This document shows, piece by piece, positions 44,095 to 54,959 of a stretch of 64,000 nt of DNA. The stretch's first letter is position 1; the number at the start of each line of letters is the position of its first letter. Origin of the DNA: Pelomyxa schiedti (taxonomy: Eukaryota; Evosea; Pelobiontida; Pelomyxidae); assembly GCA_020536535.1 (NCBI GenBank), contig JAHLWZ010000816.1:51304-115303 (forward strand), written 5' to 3'. The translations under genes and the position numbers were made by a program. Below the pieces are notes generated by a model. The model was given only the letters and a program-made list of their open reading frames with translations. It was not told where the DNA came from and did no database searches.

Positions 44095-44316
44095 TTCCAA
44101 ACCCCTTTGTAAATGTGTTTCTTGTTTCCTTTTGTTCTCCTCTCTGTTTCGTTCCGTTTGTTTTTCTTTTTTCAAAAAAAACAAAACAAAAACAACCAAC
44201 CACCCTGAGTGTTTTCGACCGTGATCTCTCAAAGACACCGCCAAAAGTACAAGTAACAACAGCAACCAACCCACTCAGTTTCCCCCTGCGAGTTTTTGAG
44301 CCCCAGTTCTTTTTCA

Positions 44317-47300
44317 ATGAGGCGACGAGGACCCACGACCGACGCCGACGCCCCCCCCTCGATGTACCGCACGTCGTCGTCTGTCTACGGCACGTACAGC
44401 GCGGCAGAGGACAGCAGCAGCAACACCCATAATGGCAGTGCTACATACTACGCCACGGCGAGGGGCACTCCTGTGCAGGACCCCAGGCCCGGCGGCGGCA
44501 GCAACACGCAGCAGCGGGGCAGGGGCCGGGACGGCGGCGGCGGCGGGGGGGACTCTGGGCATTATGGGAGGCCAGAACAGAGGGCCTACAGCGCCGACGA
44601 CGGCGACAGCGGCAGCGGCTACGACGAGGACGACGGCGGCAGCGGAGAGGAGCCCACGTTCGAGCAGAGGGAGAGGCGAATGGGCGGCGGGGTCTCCTTC
44701 GAGGACCAGGAGGAGGAGCTGATGAAGCGGGGGGGCGGCGGCGGCGGCGGGGCCGAGCGAAGGGGGGGCGGGAGCCGAGGCCGCGGCGGGGGCGGGGGCT
44801 CGGGCCCAGGAGCTGCCACCTTCCTGGAGGACTTGGACCCGAGGTCGCCGGGCTACGGCCGCGGCGGCAGCGGGAGCGGGAGCGGGAGCGGGCAGTTTTT
44901 TAATCAGACCAACACTCAAATCTCGTCGTCTTCACCACTGCAACAGCAACAACAACCACGACCGCAATCACAATCGCAATCACGAACACAACTTATGGGT
45001 GGGACTACGTTTAGTCCATCTTCAACACTTGCGAACCAGGTGAATTCAACCCGATACGCTATAAATAGCCCTCTGCCGGCCTCAAGTACCTCGAAGCCGC
45101 TCTCTTTAACATCACCACTGGCTTCTGGTATTTCAACTCCGTATGTGTTGATTTAACTGAGCGATTACTTTCAAAATCCAGGGTCACGACCAACTGTCCT
45201 ATCAAAGGCACTAGATGATGTAGCAGCACTTCTACGGCAACTTCGCCTCTTTGATCCAAATAACACGGGTCCGTATTTGTATCAGACAAAAAACCACTCA
45301 CTCAATGCTCTCTGCCCTGCCCAAATTCAGGACTTGTAACTGGAGCTCAGTTCAAAGATGCCTGCACGAAATTAAACCTTCTTATTGGCACACGCCAAAT
45401 GGATAAAATTCTTGCCTCAGTAAAATTAAATGGAAATGGCACTGTATCATATGAAGGTCTGAACAATGAAGTAGCAAAACTTATTCGGTAACTTTCCACC
45501 CTCCTTTTTACTTATTAAGTCTCTCAGTGAAGTCAATGCCTCCCCTTCAGTTCCAGATGGGTCAGATCTCTACAGAGTAAGACCGTCTAATATCAGAGAG
45601 GATGTTTCCTTGGAGACTAGCCATCTTCCAGAAGAAAGACTGCTTGCCAAAGAGGTTCTTCACATATTTATTTCTTTAGCTGAGCCACTCTGACTTTCTC
45701 AGAGATTCATTGCCAACCAAGAGAGAATATCTCAAATTCTCGAGGACTACGAGCACAGAAGAATAGATAGAAATGGTGTAATGGCTTCATTGGATGCAAT
45801 GGGCTTCACATACAATATTGTTGACATGCACCGTGTCCTAAGGTATTGGGTCGGAGATATCCTTTTTTTCTGATATTCTTATTGACAAGAAAAATGGAGG
45901 AGGAGGGAAGATGCAGCTTTTCAGCACTTGTGAATGCGTTATGCATGACACCCTTTCCTGAGTATACCTCAAATAACTTCCCAATTCACCTTAATTTGAA
46001 CATAGAAGCGAACTTGCACTTAGGGATGCGAAAACCGTTTTTAACGCACAAATGCATACAGAGAGCCCTGTAAAGGCCAGTGAATACAGTATTAGCTAAT
46101 TCCCAAAATTTACATTTATCTTTAGATGAACCCTGCCTCTCCTCCCCATTTAAAACCAAGGCCTTACAGGTAATCTTTTACTTGTGAGTGAAAAATTACT
46201 TCCAGCTTATTTTTCTCTAGAGACACAAATCCTCTTACCTGGAACACGGAACCTGTCGAAGTTGCTCCTCGTTTACATTTTTTATTCTAACTTCAGTCAC
46301 TTTTCTTTTAGGCAACTTTTAGCCCAAGAACGTGTATATCACCACGGGCAATGACAAAGGAACTTTCCAAATGGGAGGCTGCAAGCCAAGTTCAGGTTTT
46401 TCCTGCGCTCAGTTACCACCAGTTTGTGATAATTTTTCTCTTTAGGACCCAACTTTTGTTCGCCTCAAACATGAAAAAGTTAGTGCATTAGTGAGGCAAT
46501 ACCTGTCAAATACTATCACCCATGTCAAATTCAGACAGCAGTTGCGTGAATTAGATGTAGTTATAAATGAAGAATTGGAACACCTCATCCAGTCTCACGA
46601 TCAGACTGGAAGGCAGTCTTACCGTGACTTTATGCGGGTTGGTTCGTTTTGGAATTTTAAGGTCTCAACATTTGTCTTCAGGTTTTTCATCAACAACAAG
46701 AAGGTGTTACACAATTCGAGTTTCAACGTGAAGAACTACCACCTACAAGGTAGGACCTTTCTATTTTATCTTCGCTTCATTGGCCTAACTCAAATGTCTG
46801 AATAGGAGACAGACATCAATTATAGCCTGGGATGGTCCTGGTGATAAATTGGTTCGTTTTCTGTATTTACTTCGATTTTGTATTAATCACATGTTAGCCG
46901 CCACCAGTGATAAGAAAACCGTAAGTGCGTTCGAAGTAAATGAATGCTGTAACTTCTTTTAAGGGCATACACCTCATTTGATCTTATCACTGGAAACAAA
47001 CCTGGTGATGGGGTACATACCTCCCTTGGGTTCTTTTCGTAACACAAATCAGATTGTTCCCCCTCGAAAGCAGTTGTCACATTCCGCCACTGCTACGCAA
47101 CTCACTCCCTCAATAACCGGTCTTACAAGCAACCAACCATCTGACATGCGCCCTTGCTCACGGCAATATAGAGAAAATGATCAGCGCGCAAGCTCGATGT
47201 ATTCTGCAGCAAAACCATTTCCTTTCTAATAATCCACAGCCAAGCTACAGCACGAGGGATGGTTCCACAGGTACAAAAACCAACTGTCCTTTTTTCTTAT

Positions 47301-47751
47301 CATCTCCAGGAAGAGGATACATATGAGCGACCTCCAGCAATGTACAATTCCTTCACGGCACTTTGTTCCTGACCTATTTCAGAGTTGAACCGAACCACCT
47401 TGACTTACTCAAATGGAAGGCCCAAGATAATCCACCCGTTTATGTATGCAGCGCGTCTTCCATTTTTACTAATAGTGCAACATCAGACTCCAATACCATC
47501 CCAACCTGCTAGAAATTCTCAAATGTTGGTCTCCTTGCCCTTTTCCACCTGCTTTCTTTTAACTCACCCTCACAGTGATGACATGTATGGGTCCGAGCCT
47601 TATCTCCACCCAAAAGCACCTTTTGGCACAGTATGTACACCACAACCACAAAAACAAGGAGCAGAATCCTTACTTCCCACAGGATAGAGACAAGTACTAC
47701 GATGTGAATCCACACTTTCCCTACGCCAACAGAACCAAGCACTTCACCTAA
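44317..47751 (+). CDS. EF-hand-like protein with Gly-rich leader
   Basis: Exon 1 (from ATG 44317) is GC-rich and encodes about 200 residues of Gly, Arg, Asp and Ser runs, then Gln repeats. Splicing leads to DDVAALLRQLRLFDPNNTG, LVTGAQFKDACTKLNL and SVKLNGNGTVSYEGLN, two EF-hand-like units with degenerate loops, and then DYEHRRIDRNGVMASLDAMG and IQSHDQTGRQSYRDFMR, two more. Several small exons follow to 47751 with Ser/Pro-rich text and an end DVNPHFPYANRTKHFT. Many joins around 45900-46300 and 47260-47690 are unresolved. Calcium binding is possible, but loop positions are partly missing. Such proteins occur as axonemal or cytoskeletal calcium sensors; no ortholog is named. Confidence 0.7.
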
Positions 47752-48247
47752 CCACTGCCAAAGCAAACATTCACGCCAAACACTGTCCATAAGTAACATT
47801 TCGTTGTTGTGGAGCTGGAGGTTCTTTGCCTTTGCTCTCGTTCGTTTTGTGAAGGCAGAAAAAGGTAAACGGTACTTCCGCATTAGCGATTATGCGAATG
47901 TCCAATCATCGGTTGGACTGGTACATTTCCCTATGAGGCCGAAAAAATATTCATCGGGGTGTTTTTGGGTTAGGCGCTTGTGAAAAAGCGAACAAAAGCC
48001 TTGTGGGTCACTGGGAAAAGGGGGCGAATAATACTTATCATAATAAAAATATCGACCTAACCCGAATCTCTCAACCCCCAGTACTCAACTTGCGACCTTC
48101 CGCTCCTGGTGCGAAGCATCAACCCCCTTTCGGCCTCCAGCCTACTGAAAAAAACCGAACAAACAGAAAAACAAATCAAAAACAAAAGCCATACAAAAAA
48201 AAAAACACCAACGAAAGACACAAGAACCGAACGAACGAAAGAATACG
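47752..48247. other. intergenic stretch, no gene seen
   Basis: About 500 bases separate two same-strand genes. A- and C-rich runs lie at the right end (about 48150-48240). I looked for a tRNA-like fold around 48060-48130 and found none. Confidence 0.5.
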
Positions 48248-49941
48248 ATGACGACAAAACCGCAACCCAAGAGGAGAAGGGTCGACGAGGAAAACGACAC
48301 CAACGGATCCCAGTCCCGTAATCATCCACGGCAACAGACCCACAATTCGCCATCGTCCCCGGCCCCGGCCCCAACGTCTACTTCGACCACTGCCCCGACT
48401 TCTAACTCCTCGTCTTCGGTTTGTTCTACCACACCGACTTCGACTTCGACTTCTGCCTCGACTTGTACCTCGACCTCGACCCCAATCCCAACGGCAACAA
48501 ACGCGAGGGAAAACCCTCCCGAAGTCGGTGTGGCTGCAGATGGCTCAAATCCGACCCAGAGTGGACACAACACGGATCAACAACATCAAAATACCGGCAC
48601 CGCAGCTGCACAGCGGCCACAACCGCAACCACAACCGCAACCACAACAACAACTGCATTGTATCACTACCGCCTGCACAACAACAACGCCCACCCCGGCG
48701 CCGTCTGAAAGTGATAATGTCGACGAGCGAGACGGCGGCGGCGCCACCACCACCACACGATGTATTTCTAGCGCGCCCGTTGGATCTGGAACGGGCACCC
48801 CCGGCGGGCCGATTTCGCAGAACCCGGAACGGCCTCCGTCGCCCCACACGTATTCGGTTAGTACTACGATTCCCGTTGGTGCTACGAATCCCGTCAGTGC
48901 TGCTAATCCCGCCCCTTATACGAATTCCTACGGTTCTGACGATATAACTCGCCATTATACGTATTCCGCCAGTGTTACGAACAGTTCCGATGATTCTGCG
49001 CCTCGTACGCCTGGTCGGCACGAGACTGACGGGCGTTATACGAACCATGGGGGTGCACAAACGCCGATGAACGACCTCGAAGTCGACGATTCGGACGTAA
49101 ACGCCAACGCATCGTCCGTAAGCCCTCCGCAATTTCCATGTTTTGAGACGGAAGTGAACTATGGTACATTCTTCATTCCTTTTGTCAGGGGTCGACTAAG
49201 TTGGGTATTTCTCTCCCCACTGCTCAGGCAACGGCTACACATTGTGCACATTAACTTATATGTTTACTACGCCAACTGCTCAGCCAACCGGACAAGCGGC
49301 CACCCCAGGCCCCCAACCACCACCCGCACCTGGAGCCGCTGTAATGATAGTACCTCCCCCAGTGAATAATCCCTTGGCTCCACTGGCTGGTCTCCTTCAT
49401 GCTTTGGAACTGAGCTTTGTCCAGTTCTATCTTCTTATTCTTGACGAGGTAAACCTCTTTGAACCCTTCCACTTTTTGCTAAGTATTGGCTCCCAAATTA
49501 CACACAAAGAATGGAAAAGCTGTATCCGCCAACCACTTTGTGGAAGCAGCAATCGGAATCCCAGCTGCGGTTATCAAACAGGAGGTCTGGAGTGAGACCT
49601 ACGTCGAGGGTGCAGACCGCCCTCTAGTTTGGGAAGTACAAGCTAACCTGATTGCCGGAATGACTGACCCTACCTCTCGCTCGGTTGTATGGCACATCCT
49701 GGCACCCACTGGCCACACTGTGAGAGTTCACTGGGTCAATGCCATCGTTGTGGATTCCCTCGGGAACTTCCTTGCCAGTGTGTCTGTTGGACACACTGTA
49801 GTTGATGATTCCTGCCAAGCTGGGCAATGTCTTCTGGCTGCTCAAGTGGCTAACTGTGCTGATGGAATTGCTTCTGATTTACAGTCACACCTCTTGGGCT
49901 CTATAACAACAACTGCTACGGATTATGGAGCTGACTCTTGA
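48248..49941 (+). CDS. low-complexity N-terminus plus small conserved-looking domain, unknown family
   Basis: Exon 1 gives about 300 residues of Thr/Ser/Pro/Gln-rich text with a basic start (PKRRR, a possible nuclear signal). After a 64-nt intron comes NGYTLCTLTYMFTTPT, a Pro/Ala linker and LAGLLHALELSFVQFYLLIL. The last exon has VSANHFVEAAIGIPAAVIKQ, WSETYVEGADRPLVWEVQAN, a Trp/His/Val sheet (VVWHILAPTGHTVRVHW) and a final Ala/Cys-rich helix. The fold looks like a compact mixed alpha/beta domain; no motif identifies it. The splice GAC-GAG to AAT-GGA is phase 0. Confidence 0.6.
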
Positions 49942-50098
49942 AACAGCAACAAAACAAAAACAAAAACCAAACGCAAAAAAACAACAAAAAAAATGTGTAT
50001 CTTTCTTATTTCACTGTAATCTGTGTCATGGGTGCTGCGTGCTGGGCTCAATGTTTCTGGTTGTTTCCATGATGAGGAAAAGGAGGAGGGGACAGGAA
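49942..50098. other. convergent intergenic stretch
   Basis: This short gap lies between converging genes; A-rich runs lie at 49960-49990. No other signal is seen. Confidence 0.4.
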
Positions 50099-52167
50099 TT
50101 ACTTTTTGAAAATGTTCAGAATAGCAGTCATATCATCGTTGGCTTTATTACGAAGGGTGTCCACAGAGTTCCTAAGTGGAGTTAAGAGTTATCTGTGGGA
50201 ATTCTTGTTTTACTTTATATCTACAGCGCAGGTTCTCAATCCGAGATCATACTGTTCCCGCCTTATCTATGGAGAATCAATCGAATGCCTTGCCCGTCAT
50301 ATTGGTACCTTGTAGTCTTGAGCGGTTTCAGTGTGCTGCGCACCCGTCAGTAGGGAAGTTGTGATCTGGCTTTGGGTATCCTCGATTTGGTGTTGCATAT
50401 CTGCCTGTGTCTTCACAAGCTTTGCCACGTCCAATTCAATGTTCTGCCGATATTGTTGGATTTCCCCCAGTTTCTTCTTTAGTCTTGCCTGCTCCTCACG
50501 CCGTTCGCGCTGTCGTTGTTGCTCCTATAAGTGAGTCAGCCCAGGAAGAGATATTGTACTTAGACTTTGGTAATTTTTTGCTCAAGATTCTTGAACTCCT
50601 TTGCCTCCGTTTGTGCCACATTCTCATTTCTGTTGTGAAAACGGCAGAATAAAAAGAGAGGAGAGGGACAAAGCACACGTGTCATATTCAATCTTTAAGT
50701 TGGCATTCTCTTCTGTGAGCTGGGCAACTGTTTGGTTCAGAGCGTCCTCCTCGAATATTAGAGTTTGTAGTGCATCCTCTAATTTCAGTTTGTTGCTTTC
50801 GAGTCTAGGAATATCTGAGTCCTTGAAGTTGAAGGGGGAAGAGATTAAAAACAGAAGGAAATTTAGAGTGCCTACCAGAGCCTCTATAGTTCTTTGAGTG
50901 GTTTGCAGCTCGTTTCGGATCGCATCAATTTCTTCACGTAACATGTCAACAGAAGTTTGCGGTACATTTGGTTGAGGTCTTACTGGATTGGAAATTGTGG
51001 GAAGTGGCAATTGGTTTTGAGGGTATGGAATTGGGGTAACAGGAGGACTCGTTGACGCAGGAGATTGGATGCAAGGAGTGGAAAATGGAAGAGTAGCAGC
51101 TGGTGGAGGAACAAAAGATGGCACTGGAGGGAGGATGTTGCTAGGAATATTTGATGTAATTCTCTGTGGCGAAAAGGGGATACCACCACCAGAAACAGGG
51201 GGCAAATGTCCATTACTGGGGGGAACAAATGGAGGAGCATAAGGGCTGTATACGGTCCTGACCATACCCTGAGGTGGAGGCATAGTGGTCGGAGTAGCAA
51301 TAACAGTTCTCACACCACCTGTGTGTGGTGTCACTGATGCACCACCAGGCTGAGGTTGGGTGGTTGTGATTTGGTTTGCAAGTAGTGGAGCTGTAAGGCG
51401 AGAAGGAGGAGAAGGGTGTGTTGGTGTTTGTGATGTTGATGTTGATGTTGATGGTGATGGTGATGGTGATGGTGATGATGGCGGCGGCATTTGTGTTGGC
51501 GTAGCTGCTGCTGCCTGCGCGTGTGTGTTTGTGTTTGTGTGTGTTGGAGTTGGTGGTAGGGTAGCCGTCACTGTTGGCGTTGGCGTTGGCGCCGGCGTCG
51601 GTGTCGGTGTTGGGAGCGGCACCGACGCTGGTGTGGGCGCCGGCGACGGCGTTTGTGTTGGAAGCGGCGGCAACACGGCAGGGGTTGCTGGGTGCGGCGT
51701 GGTGTGGGCTACGCTCGGGGGCTGTGGCTGTGGCTGAGTCTGCGGCTGGGGCGGTGGGGGTGAGTGGGAGGGCTGCGTGTGGTGGGGGTGGGGGTGCGGG
51801 TCCGCTGGCTTGTGGGCCACGGCGGCGGAGCTCCCATTGGCGCTGGCGCTGCTGCCGCTCCCGGTGCGGGGCGCGCGGGCAGAGGGGGGGGCTGTTGCGG
51901 TTGCGGTTGTTGTTGCGGTCGGCGTGTAGGCCGGAGGGAGGCTCTTGGGTGCGTCGTCGCCACACATGAGGGTCAGGTAGCTTGCCATGATCTGCTCCAT
52001 GTTGCTTGAGGACCCGCATGCTATCTGGATGGGGGGATTGGGCGTTGTGGGATGGGGAAAGAAGAGAGTACGTCAAAGAGATCTTTGTTGAATGTTGGGT
52101 CGGCTTTCAGTATGCTCTCAGCCTCGGTCCTCTGCGCCTTGGTGGCAGACCGCGTAGACTTGCTCAT
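50099..52167 (-). CDS. Pro/Thr-rich coiled-coil protein, unknown family
   Basis: Exon 1 (from 52167) encodes MSKSTRSATKAQRTEAESIL and joins to DIACGSSSNMEQIMASYLTL, a helical head of about 60 residues. A Pro/Thr/Ala/Gln linker of about 280 residues follows, then coiled coil: DMLREEIDAIRNELQTTQRT, DSDIPRLESNKLKLEDALQT, EEDALNQTVAQLTEENANL, and EQQRQRERREEQARLKKKL. The coil may stop at a TGA at 50297, or splice to a last exon at 50171-50099 that reads NSVDTLRNKANDDMTAILNI. That splice is out of phase with the donor I see. The architecture suggests an adaptor of trafficking or cytoskeletal machinery. Confidence 0.65.
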
Positions 52168-52217
52168 GGGTCGTGCTTTCAAACGCGGCTCGACTTTTTT
52201 TTTCTTTTTTTTTTCCC

Positions 52218-53049
52218 CTAAAAAAAATAAACAACTTGGGTTTGCAGTGATGGGACTGAGAAAGCTGCTACGCATCGTCCACCAATCCTACAACACTCTC
52301 GAAGGTTGCATTTCTGTGGGATTTTTAGCTGGGGTTCCAGTGTGATATGAATATTGGGTGCACACATGTCTCCGTCAAGTCTGTCTGTGATAGACTTGGT
52401 CCTTTCAGGTTGACAGTTTCCTTCAAGTATCCGCACGTGAACTCTGTTGCCTCTTGCATCGAGATATGTGCCAGTCACTCTGCCTGACATGACCACAGGT
52501 TCGGGGGAGGATGGCATCTGAAGCGGGGCAGAATCAATGTCTACTGCTGCTGCAGTACTTGGTTGAGTTTGCTCTCCTGGTGGAGGATGTGCGGGGGCCT
52601 TCTCGTTGTTCTCATAAACGACGAATACCGTAACGCGTCGGTCGGCATCCACTTGGCACAACCACACACCAACCGGAAACTGTTTTATACATATGGGATT
52701 GGTGTTGGTATTAGTATATATGGAGTTGATTGTTTGGCCATACCAAAATACATGTACAGCAGAATATACAAGCTATAACACAGTCCCTTGAGGGGTATCC
52801 AGGGTGAACATCTCCACAATAAACAGCGATGTTATTAACGGAAAACCTTTTCAATTCCGTTAGGACACTAATTTCCCTTCGCCTTATCCTCTTGCACCTC
52901 CTTGGGATGCCTTTTGTGGCCAGCCTGATCACGGCCTCCCTTTCATACTTTGTTGGTATCAACGGAGCCACGTATCCCCTAAGTATTCTCCTCTCAACTG
53001 CAAGCGTGGGCTCCCCGTGGCGCAGCAGTCGGCTGCGCTCTGACTCCAT
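52218..53049 (-). CDS. basic protein of unknown family, two exons
   Basis: Exon 1 begins MESERSRLLRHGEPTLAVER and continues ILRGYVAPLIPTKYEREAVI and RLATKGIPRRCKRIRRREIS. After NIAVYCGD an intron of about 100 nt leads to FPVGVWLCQVDADRRVTVFV and a long segment with VTGTYLDARGNRVHVRILEG, a beta-rich stretch. The product ends SLQTQVVYFF. The exon 1 helices with repeated Arg/Lys could bind nucleic acid; the Cys pair around the splice (CGD...WLC) is not a clear finger. No family is recognised. The spacing to the next same-strand start is 51 bases. Confidence 0.55.
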
Positions 53050-53373
53050 CTCGAATCCCCCAAAATAATAATCAATTAACAGAAGTGACGGCGGTTTGAT
53101 TGCGATTGGATGATCTGTTATCTGTTGTTGGTTGGGGAGTGTTCCGGCCGTCAGAATACAAGCCCGCCGCCAAGAACACGTTGAAGTTTCTGGCTGTGAT
53201 TTGTTGTTGTTGGGAAAAGGTTAGTTTACCAAAAGAAGAATAGAACCTGTATTTGAGGATAGATTGCTGGGTGCTTTCTGGTACCCTTCGATTGAAGGTA
53301 CAGAACAGTGAGATGTGCTTGAAGAGCTGACAGCAGTATCAAATTGTATTTGGTGAATGGAATTATCAAGTAA
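53050..53373. other. intergenic stretch, no gene seen
   Basis: About 320 bases lie between the start of the basic protein and the end of the pseudokinase. A 65-codon ORF (53226-53423, minus) exists but is antisense to nothing and resembles no family. Confidence 0.4.
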
Positions 53374-54899
53374 TCAGAACCATACAAAAATGGATAGAAC
53401 TGAAGCGGAGCTAGAAGCTCCACAACGTGGATGTGAAGCCATAAGAAATGCTTTCATTTGGCCCTCATAGCAGTGTCTCTCTGGTTCCTGCGGTTATTTC
53501 CATTTGTGGGATTTTGGGTTGATTTTGGGGTTTTTTTCAAAAAAAAGAAAAAAAAAGTGATACTTGCTGAGAATGGGTGTTCCATAATTTCCGGAATTTT
53601 GATTCGTGTATCAGGTATAATGCGAATGAGCTTCGAAACGAGGTCTGCAGCTGCAGGGGTATGAAAATGCGAAGTTGGAAACTGGAAGTATCACCTTCTG
53701 GGAAATTCTCCCAAATTGCCTTGTCCAGTTCATACTGGCACTTAATGAGCAAGCGAAATGTTTCTGTAATATCTTCATCGAGAAAAGGGGGATATCCACA
53801 CACACTGGAATAATCTATTAGCATCAACTGTAACACACCAATGATGATACAATACAAAGAGGAAGTAGCCTATCTGCCAAGGCCAAGCAAAAGTTGTAGT
53901 CTCCACATAAACACAAATAACTTCAGGTGGAGCACATTCTGATAGAAATATCGATATTAAAATGAGGAGTTTAAATAATATTTACCTGGAATTCCAGAGA
54001 CAGTTACCAATGAGTCCATGAGGCTCTTCGACCAAGGCTGAGTGGAAGTTAATACCCAATTTGATCTCCATTCAGGAGTACAAGAATATCAGATAGTTTG
54101 ACCCTTATTCGGCCATTAGGACTTTCAACTATCATAGTATTGGCAAGGTTTAGAGAAGTATTATCTCCAAAGTCCAGATTCTATCAATTCTAATTAGAAC
54201 TAGAAAAGAAAAAAGAGAACGACTGTAGTACAGAGCTGACTTAAAATCTCTGCAATTTCAGATTCAGTTCTTCGCTGTTTTCCCATCCAAGTTAAAATAT
54301 CAATTACCCTGAAATATTGTAAGGTGCCTGCTAAACAAATAGGGAAAAACGGTTCAGTGACAAATATGAAATAGTCACTTGTTTCATATATTTCTTCGAT
54401 TGCCAAGACATGTGGATTATCTCTGTACTACTCATGGTAAAATTAATCACTGACACATTGGATTCGGACACACTTTCCATAAATTGGCCACGTCCTCATA
54501 AAAAGCACCGCAATCAATGCGGTTTAAGCATAATACTCTCAGTGTGACCTTTTCACCAGTAACCCGCTCAGCATCATGCAAAGTACCATGTGCCAAACTG
54601 TCAAGTTTAGATATTTGAGATACTCTGATGTAAAAAAATAAGCAACTTCCACACCAGTCTGTCAATGTCCATTTCCGAAAACGCGTGCGAAGCTCCGGAA
54701 TAGTTGTCTTTATTATGCTCTATGATACAATGCAGTTGAGTCCATATTTTTGTACATTTATTTTCACTGCCCAACTCACCTTGTCAATTTGACTATTTGT
54801 AACAGGAATATCACTGCTATTCTTACAACTAGTGGATTCAGTTAATGCAGGACCGCTCACACTCTCAGAGTTCTTGGACTTTCGGTGGCTGTTGCCCAT
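53374..54899 (-). CDS. myristoylated pseudokinase-like protein
   Basis: The start MGNSHRKSKNSES has Gly2 and basic residues, a good myristoylation and membrane-binding signal. The kinase fold is recognisable: ISKLDSLAHGTLHDAERVTG (N-lobe strand and hairpin), HVLAIEEIYETSDYFIFVTE, WMGKQRRTESEIAEIL (helix D/E region), then SLNLANTMIVESPNGRIRVK in place of the HRD-KPEN stretch, and LSDI in place of DFG. C-lobe marks GYPPFLDED, LIRIIPDTRIKIPEIMEHPF follow. The catalytic Asp, the DFG Asp and a clear Gly-rich loop are missing. It ends near 53374 after a phase-1 splice. It is probably a non-catalytic scaffold. Confidence 0.7.
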
Positions 54900-54959
54900 T
54901 CAAACGAAATTTACTACTTTCACTGAAATGAAGTTTGATAGGAACTGAACAACTTGGTA

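Noticed and set aside
48060-48130. Possible second tRNA on the minus strand
   Set aside because: A GGTCGCAAG-like string resembles a T arm, but no acceptor stem, T loop TTCRA or anticodon loop can be built, in normal or permuted order.
51420-51500. GATGTT/GATGGT repeat as a microsatellite or CRISPR-like array
   Set aside because: It is the codon repeat for Ser/Thr/Pro runs in the coiled-coil protein; no spacers of equal length are present.
51213-52076. 287-codon minus-strand ORF in another frame
   Set aside because: Out-of-frame shadow of the Pro/Thr-rich coiled-coil protein; its Asn/Thr repeats are frame-shifted copies of that linker.
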